Origin: Sphingobacterium hungaricum
GTDB taxonomy: Bacteria; Bacteroidota; Bacteroidia; Sphingobacteriales; Sphingobacteriaceae
Direction of reading: 5' to 3'
Length of the DNA: 64,000 nt
Assembly (NCBI RefSeq): GCF_015210005.1
Contig: NZ_MU158698.1
Span: 1,509,611 to 1,573,610 of the forward strand
The position numbers and the translations under genes are program-made. The stretch's first letter is position 1, and each line of letters starts with the position of its first letter. This document shows, in pieces, positions 36,801-43,429 of the stretch. A model generated the notes under the pieces. The model was given only the letters and a program-made list of their open reading frames with translations. It was not told where the DNA came from and made no database searches.

Positions 36801-37051
36801 ACAAACACGGCCTAGTGTCAATTCGCATTTTTCGAGAAAATCAATTTATTGTTGTCGAAATTGCCGATAATGGGGTTGGGTTTTCGAATGAGATGGAATC
36901 GTCGTTCAAGAATACTTCCTTTGGCATAAAAGGGGTAATCGACCGCCTAAACATCGTCAATTCTGAAAAAATCAATGCCGAAGAATTTTTGCATATTCTC
37001 CACAACGGCGAAAATTATACAACCAAAATCATTATCCGGTTAGCCAGTTAG
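33896..37051 (+). CDS. propeller-type sensor histidine kinase (LytS-like)
   Basis: Membrane sensor kinase of 1051 residues. A GTG start gives the signal peptide MKYLALAFFITLYSNGLSQE; no ATG fits. The periplasmic part has two-component propeller repeats (GLLWITTGRGLCVFDG, NKLWMTSANRGLFSYD, GLWIATEGKGLLFYN, TIWVATDGFGLLQI) from about 20 to 670. A Y_Y_Y domain follows (about 690-755, HAYFLEGFDKNWIESDEELSAFYSNLPGGKYTFKV). A transmembrane helix spans about 765-790 and a coiled coil about 790-850. The kinase core has phospho-acceptor His862 in MNPHFIFNVLNSIE and the ATP-binding segments ENAIHHGI and VVEIADNGVGF. Unlike polysaccharide-locus hybrid sensors it has no receiver or AraC domain and relies on the separate LytTR regulator. 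Confidence 0.92.
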   Translation: MKYLALAFFITLYSNGLSQERIYNFMQFTVNDGLPSNEIVSMEIDKRGLLWITTGRGLCVFDGTRFKLINPGNDILARNLTSIAIDDENKLWMTSANRGLFSYDPKKPFSQAFEHIQLHLSKKNLTKNELYKAFHASDKQIYFGGQDTGLQSIDPLTGKISQINLSENVINNSIYSFTEDGNRNLYIGTRHHGLFKYNLDRETSENIPLNLAIKRSPAEHAVTSLFYQNQHLFVGYYDIGLIQYALKQKSENLLIDLGINHSAYANTFTSIATWPEKPNDIIASHVKDGLYVISGNRVTLIPWSKITPNDTSETKITQLLKTSNGLWIATEGKGLLFYNASLNKISDFYPLKKTEEPILKIIQAEGNFYYLTASEFGKFKLTDKKRTRLCSVSDLPISKIWAIEKSIYISTYDRGVYEFSFSANQFQELPIIGEAHGFRSADCNSIIKDTINNLPVLWIGSWNSGIYKYHLDTKRIELFATKNGLPDHKVINLGKDKHKTIWVATDGFGLLQIVDKENFAYKHHWHSKSQNSIPSNTPFNFLLDTKGRFWMTSASSGLTEIALKNGNYVFEQTKDQNASPWLYTHQFYELNDGSLFMQSADGFMIFCPKTEKFIQLNVAKGLVPSPYYKSITTFHFSDSFLWLTNKGLIEGKASSFAKVDEKISRPIISSFKIQNEDASHLLFTKELVLSPEENNFSFTFSDKPGETLTIKHAYFLEGFDKNWIESDEELSAFYSNLPGGKYTFKVRNGDVYGNWNEDIAQVSIYLKTHWYLTWWFRTLMVLLIIFVLIAVFTYRLQQQKKVNQLQRTFNIRLAKELKEQTKLVEEQMKTLERERQENLLLEMRQKLSESELKAVRSQMNPHFIFNVLNSIESYVVENDSKKASHLIQQFSRLSRLVLENSMVGFVDLKSELLLNTLYLELEQERFENSFSFEIDVASDINQETQQIPSMLIQPLIENAIHHGIRHLKDKHGLVSIRIFRENQFIVVEIADNGVGFSNEMESSFKNTSFGIKGVIDRLNIVNSEKINAEEFLHILHNGENYTTKIIIRLAS

Positions 37052-37052
37052 A

Positions 37053-37085
37053 TTTGCCTCGTAATTTATTTTTTTTCTATCTTTA
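37053..37085 (+). promoter_or_regulatory. promoter of the GLPGLI gene cluster
   Basis: TTTG at 37053-37056, 21 bases, then TATCTTTA at 37078-37085, close to the Bacteroidota TTTG-N19-21-TAnnTTTG pattern. It begins two bases after the kinase stop codon and 51 bases before the GLPGLI start, indicating a separate transcript from the operon upstream. Confidence 0.5.
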
Positions 37086-37103
37086 AAAGAATAGAAAAAA
37101 ATT

Positions 37104-37973
37104 ATGATAAAGGCCTTTTTATTTTTACTAAGTATAACAACCGTTGTACGAGGTTATTCGCAAGAAATGGATGCGGTATTAGCAACGGTTCATTATAATT
37201 TCAAATACGTTAATGATACGAGCGACCGAGTAAATCTTCAGAAAGAAGAATTGATAACCTATCTCGGAAAGAATTCGAGCTTTTCAGAATCCTATGAGTA
37301 TTTCAAACTTTCCGAAAATTTAGCGAGCCAAGCCCAAGACCCAAAAAACGAAGGCTATTTAAAAGTGAGTATTAACTCTTCCGAAAGCAATGAATATTAC
37401 TTTCTCTATCCAGCAAAAAAAGAATTAAAAAGACTGTACAAATTTGAGGGAAATGACTTTTTAATCGAGGATGTCTACCCCACACAAGATTGGAAACTCA
37501 GCGAAGAAACAAAAAACATTGGAGATTATACCTGCCAGAAAGCAGAGGCCACATTTAAAGGCAGGAAATATACCGCTTGGTTTACGACAGAAATTCCTTT
37601 TCCGTTTGGACCTTGGAAATTGCATGGACTTCCTGGATTGATTTTAGAAGCTTATGACGATAAAAAGGAAGTAGTTTTTGACTATGCGGGATTTGATTTA
37701 GTTGAAGGCCCAGCGTTAAAAATAGGAATTCCGAAGCAAGTGAAGTTGCACAAAATTGATGATATACATAAAATAAAAAAGGCCTTTGAAGAAAATCCTG
37801 AAGCATTTTATGCGAATTATGCCGAACCGGTAAAAGTTGAAATGATAAACGGAAGACCGAAGAACAGCTTTGAATTGATGAATCGCGAAAATTACGTTGG
37901 AATCGACATCGTTCCAGATGAAAGCTACAGCCCTTCTATGAAAAAGAATAATCCGATTGAGTTGGCGCCTTAA
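37104..37973 (+). CDS. GLPGLI family protein, first copy
   Basis: Exported protein of 289 residues with the signal ending near VRGYSQE. The family signature GPWKLHGLPGLILEA is at residues 169-183, preceded by CQKAEATFKGRKYTAWFTTEIPFPFG, the most conserved stretch. The ATVHYNFKYVNDTSDR start of the mature protein is also typical. GLPGLI proteins are common in Bacteroidota and have no established function; they usually sit next to a TonB-type barrel, as here. It has its own promoter-like element. Strong similarity to the second copy shows tandem duplication. Confidence 0.9.
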   Translation: MIKAFLFLLSITTVVRGYSQEMDAVLATVHYNFKYVNDTSDRVNLQKEELITYLGKNSSFSESYEYFKLSENLASQAQDPKNEGYLKVSINSSESNEYYFLYPAKKELKRLYKFEGNDFLIEDVYPTQDWKLSEETKNIGDYTCQKAEATFKGRKYTAWFTTEIPFPFGPWKLHGLPGLILEAYDDKKEVVFDYAGFDLVEGPALKIGIPKQVKLHKIDDIHKIKKAFEENPEAFYANYAEPVKVEMINGRPKNSFELMNRENYVGIDIVPDESYSPSMKKNNPIELAP

Positions 37974-38117
37974 TGCGCACAGTATGAACTATAACTTTTC
38001 ATCAACTGATAAAAAATTTTCTTTCTCGTGCTACGCAATTTCAAAAACTAGACGGTAAAAACAAAAAACAATCATATTTCTACTAAATTTTCGTATATTT
38101 ACTAAAATTTCAAAGAC

Positions 38118-39041
38118 ATGATTAAACTAATTTTCTCAACCTGCCTTTGTTTCAGCATTTTAGGCATTCAAGCACAAACCTTTTCCGTGACTAGCGGAAC
38201 CCGAGTAGCAGTTCCTAGAGTAGAAGAAGAAGGTGGTGAACCGATACTAGCTAAAATTCATTATAATTTTAAGCACCTTAATGATACAACCAACAAAGCA
38301 CAGTTTCTAAAAGATGAAACGGTTACGTATTTATCGAAAGCAACTAGCTATTATACGACCTATAGCTCTTCTAAAGTAAGCGAAGAAGTTGCTAGACAAG
38401 TTGCTGACCCTACATTTGATGGAAATATCAAGATTACGAAGTCAGTAACAGGCATCAAAACTTTCTACTATTTAGAACCCAATGAGCAAGATTTAAAAGC
38501 TGTTCATCAGGTTGGAATCAATGAATTTTTATCGGAAGAAGAATTTCCCGTACAAGATTGGAAATTAACTGACGAGCGCAAAACCATTGGAGGATATGAC
38601 TGTCAAAAAGCTGAAGCCACATTCAAAGGCCGGACATACACTGCATGGTTTACGACAGAAATCCCATTCCCATACGGGCCATGGAAATTAAATGGTTTGC
38701 CAGGACTTATTTTAGAAGCGCATGATGCAAAAAATGAAGTTGTTTTTGAATATGCAGGATTTGACCTCATCGACTCCTTGAACTTAAGAATGGGAATCCC
38801 GCAGCTAGCCAAAGTCGACAAAGTTGGAGACATCAAAAAAGCGGAAGCAGCATTCGAAAGCAATCGCCAAGCCGCAGTAAATTCAGGAAGCGGTGCAGTA
38901 AAACTGGGCATTATTCGTGGTATGAAGCCGAATAATACGAGCAGCGAATCAATGAGTAAAATTAAAAGTATCAATGTTCTAGCTGACGAAAACTACAAGC
39001 CATCGCAGACAACGAATAATCCAATTGAATTAACCCAGTAA
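38118..39041 (+). CDS. GLPGLI family protein, second copy
   Basis: Exported protein of 307 residues, paralogue of the gene at 37104-37973. The signature GPWKLNGLPGLILEA starts at about residue 187, and the preceding CQKAEATFKGRTYTAWFTTEIPFPYG is nearly identical to the first copy. The N-terminal 45 residues and the C-terminal 60 (AAVNSGSGAVKLGIIRG) have diverged. Both end in a similar NNPIEL tail. The stop is directly followed, with no spacer, by the ATG of the barrel gene, so the two are coupled. A -7-like TATATTTA lies about 25 bases upstream, within a 144-base gap from the first copy. Confidence 0.9.
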   Translation: MIKLIFSTCLCFSILGIQAQTFSVTSGTRVAVPRVEEEGGEPILAKIHYNFKHLNDTTNKAQFLKDETVTYLSKATSYYTTYSSSKVSEEVARQVADPTFDGNIKITKSVTGIKTFYYLEPNEQDLKAVHQVGINEFLSEEEFPVQDWKLTDERKTIGGYDCQKAEATFKGRTYTAWFTTEIPFPYGPWKLNGLPGLILEAHDAKNEVVFEYAGFDLIDSLNLRMGIPQLAKVDKVGDIKKAEAAFESNRQAAVNSGSGAVKLGIIRGMKPNNTSSESMSKIKSINVLADENYKPSQTTNNPIELTQ

Positions 39042-41714
39042 ATGTTGCGTCAGCTATTTTTCATACTTTTTCTTTTGTTTACTGTGCATGGATTGAAAGC
39101 ACAAGATAATACCCTATCAGGCGCCGTTTTGGATCAGGTGTCCAAAGCTCCGATATCGCATGCTACCGTGTTGCTGAAAGGAAAGGACGGCCTCGTTATT
39201 GCATTTAAATCGACGAATGATAAAGGGGAATTCACTTTTAAAGTCACGAATCCTTTAACAGAATTGACACTTGAAATCAATCATTTGGGTTACCAAAAAT
39301 TTCAAAAGCAACTCTCGAATTCCGATAAAAACCTTCGATTGGAGCTTCAGCAAAAAACGATTGTCTTAGAAGACATCACAGTCAAGAGCAGGCCTCGAAT
39401 TGCGAGAATGGGTGATACATTGGCCTACAATGTCGAATCATTTTCAAAAGAAGAAGACCGCTCGATCGGCGATGTGTTGAAAAGAATGCCCGGAATCGAA
39501 GTGAGCGATGCCGGACAGATCAAATACCAAGGAAAATCCATATCCAATCTGTACATTGATGGAGATGATCTGCTCGAGGATCGATATTCGATTGGCACGC
39601 GTACCATTCCTCATAAAATGGTAAAAGACATTCATGTGCTGAATAATCATGAGCATTTAAAAGTATTGAAAAATAAGCGGTTTTCAGACCAAGTTGCCAT
39701 CAATCTGGTTATTAAAGACGATGCAAAATTAAAGCTAACAACCGAAGCAAAGATCGGCTTGGGATTGCCCAAGCAATACGATGTTGAAGTCAATAACATG
39801 CTCTTCAATAAGAAGACAAAATTTCTTAATGTTTTGGCGGGGAACAATATCGGCCAAAGTTACAATGGCGATCTGTCTGGTTTTAATCAAAAAACGTTGC
39901 TTAGCGAATTGGGCAATTCCAGAGTGAATAACCTGCTTTCTCTAGGGACAGTCGGAGAGCCTCCGATTGAGCGCAGTCAATATTACCTGAACAATTCGTT
40001 GAGCGTGAATGCCAATGATTTGATTAATCTAAAAAATGAATGGCAGTTGAAACTAAATTTAAATGCCATTTACAACCAAGACGAAACAAGTTATTACGCG
40101 GAGCGCACTTATTTTATCGAAGACGACATTTTTGATTACAGAGAAAACCAAGAAACGGAAACCAAGCAGTTTTTGGGCGCTTTGCGGATGAATTTAAATA
40201 AAAACGCGAATAAAAAATACATAAGCAACAGCCTGTCGTTAGAATACGAAAAGGAAGACAAAACAGCTTTGCTGATCAGCAATGACGAAACTTTAAACCA
40301 GCTTGCTGCGCATAAGATCCGCGGATTTACCTATAGAATGGAATATGTTCCAGAGTTGAACAACAAAAACGTGCTTCAGTCCAATCTCTATATCAACTAC
40401 GGGAACAAGCCCCAAAGCCTGTCTATTCAACCGGGCGTTTTTTCTTCGATTTTCAATGATTCGATTCCCTATAACCGCAGCCTGCAGGAAGTAGAAGTTC
40501 CTCAATTTTTTACAAATTACTCGTTGGGCTATCGCATTCCAAAAGGAAAGATAAAACAGTATTACGACATGGGTTTCAGCCTTGAAAACCAAAATCTATC
40601 GAGTAGCCTTTTGCTGGAAGAAGAAGAAGGATCGGCATTGCGTCTAGCATCCGAAAACAGCATCAATGATATGCTGTGGAACCGAATTCGCTATTTCGTT
40701 ACGCCGCAATACGAATGGGCTTACAAGCGCTTCTCATCTTCTTTGACAATGCCTGTTTCAATCCAGAATATTCTGTACAGAGACCGAAATTTCAGCATAG
40801 ATGAAAACCGGTTTGATCTGCTTTTTAATCCAAACCTCCGAATGAAACAGCGCATAGGTTACGAAGGCGAACTGGATTTTAATTATTCGTTCAATAATAC
40901 TTTCGGAACGATAGAGAATGTCTATAGGGGATTAGTACTCAAAAATTACCGGACATTATCCTCCAATTCATCAGACATCAATGAAACGCAAACCCATCAA
41001 GTCGGATTAAATTATAGGGTTGGCCGCGCAATTAAATTATTGTTTTACAACTTTGGTTTGCATTATGCGCACAACAGCATGAACAACATTGTGTCGAGTC
41101 AAGTCAACAACGAAATTATTGAAACCGTTTTGTTGAACATTGAAAATTCAACCCAATCGCTGAACCTCAATGCGGGTATTGATGCGTTTATTTTCCCATT
41201 ATCAAGTTCGGTAAAATTAAACGGAGGCTTTACGCTAACGGACTATAATCAATTGTTGAACGGCAATCTACTTCCTTTTCAAAACCTGACGTACAGCATA
41301 AATCCACGGTTTGAATTAAAGATCTGGAAAGGGTATAATCTTTCTTACAACGGAACAGCCAGCCTGACTCAAAGTCGCCAAACAGGAGGATCAAGCGATT
41401 TAGATCGGAATTTCAGACAGTTGAACCAATCTATCTCGTTGCCATTTAATCCTGTTAAGGGCGTACATGTGCGCTTTACGGCGAGGCATTTGTTTACGGA
41501 ACAAATCGAGGCGGAAAATTTGAATTATGTCTTTGCCGATTTCTTTACGCGTTACCGCCATCCGAAATTAAAAACAGATTTCGAGTTTTCTATCAACAAC
41601 ATTGCGAACATCAAAAATTTTGAAACCTATTCGGCAAACGCAAATTTGATTTCCTACTCTTCCTATCAATTGCGCGGAAGAATAGCGATGCTGAAGGTTG
41701 TGTTCAATCTATAA
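39042..41714 (+). CDS. TonB-type outer-membrane barrel partnered with GLPGLI proteins
   Basis: Exported 890-residue protein with signal MLRQLFFILFLLFTVHGLKAQ. A carboxypeptidase-regulatory-like domain (about 22-105: NTLSGAVLDQVSKAPISHATVLLKGKDG) is followed by a plug-like domain (about 115-235: EDITVKSRPRIARMGDTLAYNVESF, RMPGIEVSDAGQIKYQGKSISNLYIDGDDLLED, RFSDQVAINLVIKDDAK). A long barrel ends in IAMLKVVFNL. It begins on the base after the GLPGLI stop. Such carboxypeptidase-like barrels commonly accompany GLPGLI proteins; cargo is unknown. It converges with the SGNH hydrolase gene 8 bases away. Confidence 0.87.
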   Translation: MLRQLFFILFLLFTVHGLKAQDNTLSGAVLDQVSKAPISHATVLLKGKDGLVIAFKSTNDKGEFTFKVTNPLTELTLEINHLGYQKFQKQLSNSDKNLRLELQQKTIVLEDITVKSRPRIARMGDTLAYNVESFSKEEDRSIGDVLKRMPGIEVSDAGQIKYQGKSISNLYIDGDDLLEDRYSIGTRTIPHKMVKDIHVLNNHEHLKVLKNKRFSDQVAINLVIKDDAKLKLTTEAKIGLGLPKQYDVEVNNMLFNKKTKFLNVLAGNNIGQSYNGDLSGFNQKTLLSELGNSRVNNLLSLGTVGEPPIERSQYYLNNSLSVNANDLINLKNEWQLKLNLNAIYNQDETSYYAERTYFIEDDIFDYRENQETETKQFLGALRMNLNKNANKKYISNSLSLEYEKEDKTALLISNDETLNQLAAHKIRGFTYRMEYVPELNNKNVLQSNLYINYGNKPQSLSIQPGVFSSIFNDSIPYNRSLQEVEVPQFFTNYSLGYRIPKGKIKQYYDMGFSLENQNLSSSLLLEEEEGSALRLASENSINDMLWNRIRYFVTPQYEWAYKRFSSSLTMPVSIQNILYRDRNFSIDENRFDLLFNPNLRMKQRIGYEGELDFNYSFNNTFGTIENVYRGLVLKNYRTLSSNSSDINETQTHQVGLNYRVGRAIKLLFYNFGLHYAHNSMNNIVSSQVNNEIIETVLLNIENSTQSLNLNAGIDAFIFPLSSSVKLNGGFTLTDYNQLLNGNLLPFQNLTYSINPRFELKIWKGYNLSYNGTASLTQSRQTGGSSDLDRNFRQLNQSISLPFNPVKGVHVRFTARHLFTEQIEAENLNYVFADFFTRYRHPKLKTDFEFSINNIANIKNFETYSANANLISYSSYQLRGRIAMLKVVFNL

Positions 41715-41722
41715 CTTCCATT

Positions 41723-42805
41723 TTACAATTTATATTTCCCAAGTATATCCAAAATTTTGGGCTGAATATCCTTAACCATTCGTTCGAAGCCTATGTCATT
41801 CGGGTGCGTTCCATCGACCGTGCCTTCGTGATCATGCCCTAAGAAATTGGTAGATGGCAGAAAATACAAGTCTGTAATTCCTTCTTGAAGCAATCGTTGA
41901 TATTCGGCTTGCGCAGCACGGTTTTGATCACTCACATGCGTTCCAACTTTTGCATTAAAATAACCATGCTCCCGAACAAGGCTTTGCATCAGAATAATCG
42001 GTGCAGAAGGATGTTTCTGTCGAATGGTTTTCACTAGATAATTTGTGCGCGCTGTGATTTCTTCTGGACTTGAGTTTGGAATGCAGTCCAAAAGATATAC
42101 GTCCGCTGGAATCGATGCAACCATATTGGCAACTTCTGGTTCCATTTTTGCGCTGCCGCTGAAACCTAGATTCAGAAACTGATACCCTGTATTTCTTGTC
42201 AGAATGGATGTGTAGTTTAAGCCCGGCCTGCTCGCTGAAGCGCCTTGAACAATGCTGGATCCATACACCAAAATCCGCCTTTTAAAAGGTTGTGCGATCG
42301 CCGAAATAGTCGTGTTCTCGTCTACGGCGACTTCCAGATTTTTCAGCTCATCATACAATGGCAGATATAGCAAAAATTCTTTTTCGCTTCCGTCCATATT
42401 GCTTATGATTTCAACATCGCTACAGGTATCTTTTGGCGCAGCCGCTCCCGCAAATTGCCATTTGCCATTGTGCTTAATGTACAGGTCGAAACCCTTCTGC
42501 GCGATTGGTGTTAAATTTCCATTCGCACCATTTCCTTTTACGCACCATTTTAGCCGAATTTTCGTCGAACTGCTTTTAAATCCAACGGCAAGTCCTGCAG
42601 CATGCGTGGCTAGATAGGACACACGTTTTGGTAAGCCAGCATAGGCTGAAGTATCGATCCGATGGAAGAGCTCTGGGGTTTTCTCGATTTTCCCGATCAT
42701 GAATTTTTCATCGATTGGATAATAAATTGATTTCTTCTGCGCAAAGGCCGAATACGCTAAGCAAAGAATTAAGATGAAAATTGATACTGATTTTTTTAAG
42801 TCCAT
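41723..42805 (-). CDS. secreted SGNH/GDSL-family hydrolase
   Basis: Exported esterase-like enzyme of 360 residues with the signal ending near SAFAQ. The N-terminal ~150 residues form the beta-sandwich of SGNH_hydro_N type (YYPIDEKFMIGKIEKTPELFHRIDT). The catalytic domain has block I LVYGSSIVQGAS with the nucleophile Ser, block II LNLGFSGSAKME, and block V VDGTHPNDIGFERM with the Asp-x-x-His pair. All catalytic elements are present. Such enzymes often remove acetyl groups from glycans, which would suit the polysaccharide loci nearby, but the substrate is inferred. Confidence 0.85.
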   Translation of the reverse strand: MDLKKSVSIFILILCLAYSAFAQKKSIYYPIDEKFMIGKIEKTPELFHRIDTSAYAGLPKRVSYLATHAAGLAVGFKSSSTKIRLKWCVKGNGANGNLTPIAQKGFDLYIKHNGKWQFAGAAAPKDTCSDVEIISNMDGSEKEFLLYLPLYDELKNLEVAVDENTTISAIAQPFKRRILVYGSSIVQGASASRPGLNYTSILTRNTGYQFLNLGFSGSAKMEPEVANMVASIPADVYLLDCIPNSSPEEITARTNYLVKTIRQKHPSAPIILMQSLVREHGYFNAKVGTHVSDQNRAAQAEYQRLLQEGITDLYFLPSTNFLGHDHEGTVDGTHPNDIGFERMVKDIQPKILDILGKYKL

Positions 42806-42880
42806 AGTTCGTTTAACCGTTAGATTTAGTTTGATAAAGCTAAAAAGTTTCTTCCAAAAAAATGAAAAATTATCGTTCAG

Positions 42881-43399
42881 TTACTTTGCCAAAGAGTACC
42901 AAGTCAATAAATCGTCTCCATCTTTGAAAAGCTCCACAAATTGAAAGCCCAATTTTTCGAGAACATGCCTCGAACCCGAATTCTCAGGATCTGTGATCGC
43001 ATAGATCTTTTCCAAATCGAGTACTTCAAAACCATAATTCACAACAGCTTTAGCAGATTCTGAGGCATAACCTTTGCCCCAATGCTTGCGTTTGAACCGA
43101 TATCCCAATTCGTAGATATTTGCCTGCTTATTGAGCCGTTCACGGAAAAATTTCAATCCGCACCAACCTACACATTCTCCAGAAGATTGGTCAATAACTG
43201 CCCAGCGACCGATTCCGTTTTCTTGATATTGTTTTCGAATAAAATGAATCGTCTCAATCACCTCTTCCTTTGATTGCACAGGTTTTTTGTCAATGTATTG
43301 ATGCACTTCTGGATCGGAATCCATTTCAAAAAGGTCGTCGACATCGATAAGCTGGATCTCCCGAAGGAATAAACGTTCTGTTTGGAGGATGTAAGTCAT
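42881..43399 (-). CDS. GNAT N-acetyltransferase (RimJ/RimL-like)
   Basis: Cytoplasmic acetyltransferase of 172 residues. TYILQTERLFLREIQLIDVDDLFEM opens the fold, the acetyl-CoA site is YRFKRKHWGKGYASESAKAVVNYGFE, and DPENSGSRHVLEKLGFQFVE is the closing motif of this subgroup. It acetylates small molecules or protein N-termini; the target is not predictable. It lies 30 bases from the sensor gene at 43430, on the same strand and downstream of it, so read-through from the sensor gene is possible. Confidence 0.9.
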   Translation of the reverse strand: MTYILQTERLFLREIQLIDVDDLFEMDSDPEVHQYIDKKPVQSKEEVIETIHFIRKQYQENGIGRWAVIDQSSGECVGWCGLKFFRERLNKQANIYELGYRFKRKHWGKGYASESAKAVVNYGFEVLDLEKIYAITDPENSGSRHVLEKLGFQFVELFKDGDDLLTWYSLAK

Positions 43400-43429
43400 T
43401 TTGAATTAGCTATTTATTGGTTTCTCAAA

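Noticed and set aside
38603..38974. Minus-strand open frame of 123 codons
   Set aside because: Antisense to the conserved core of the second GLPGLI gene, with no motif of its own.
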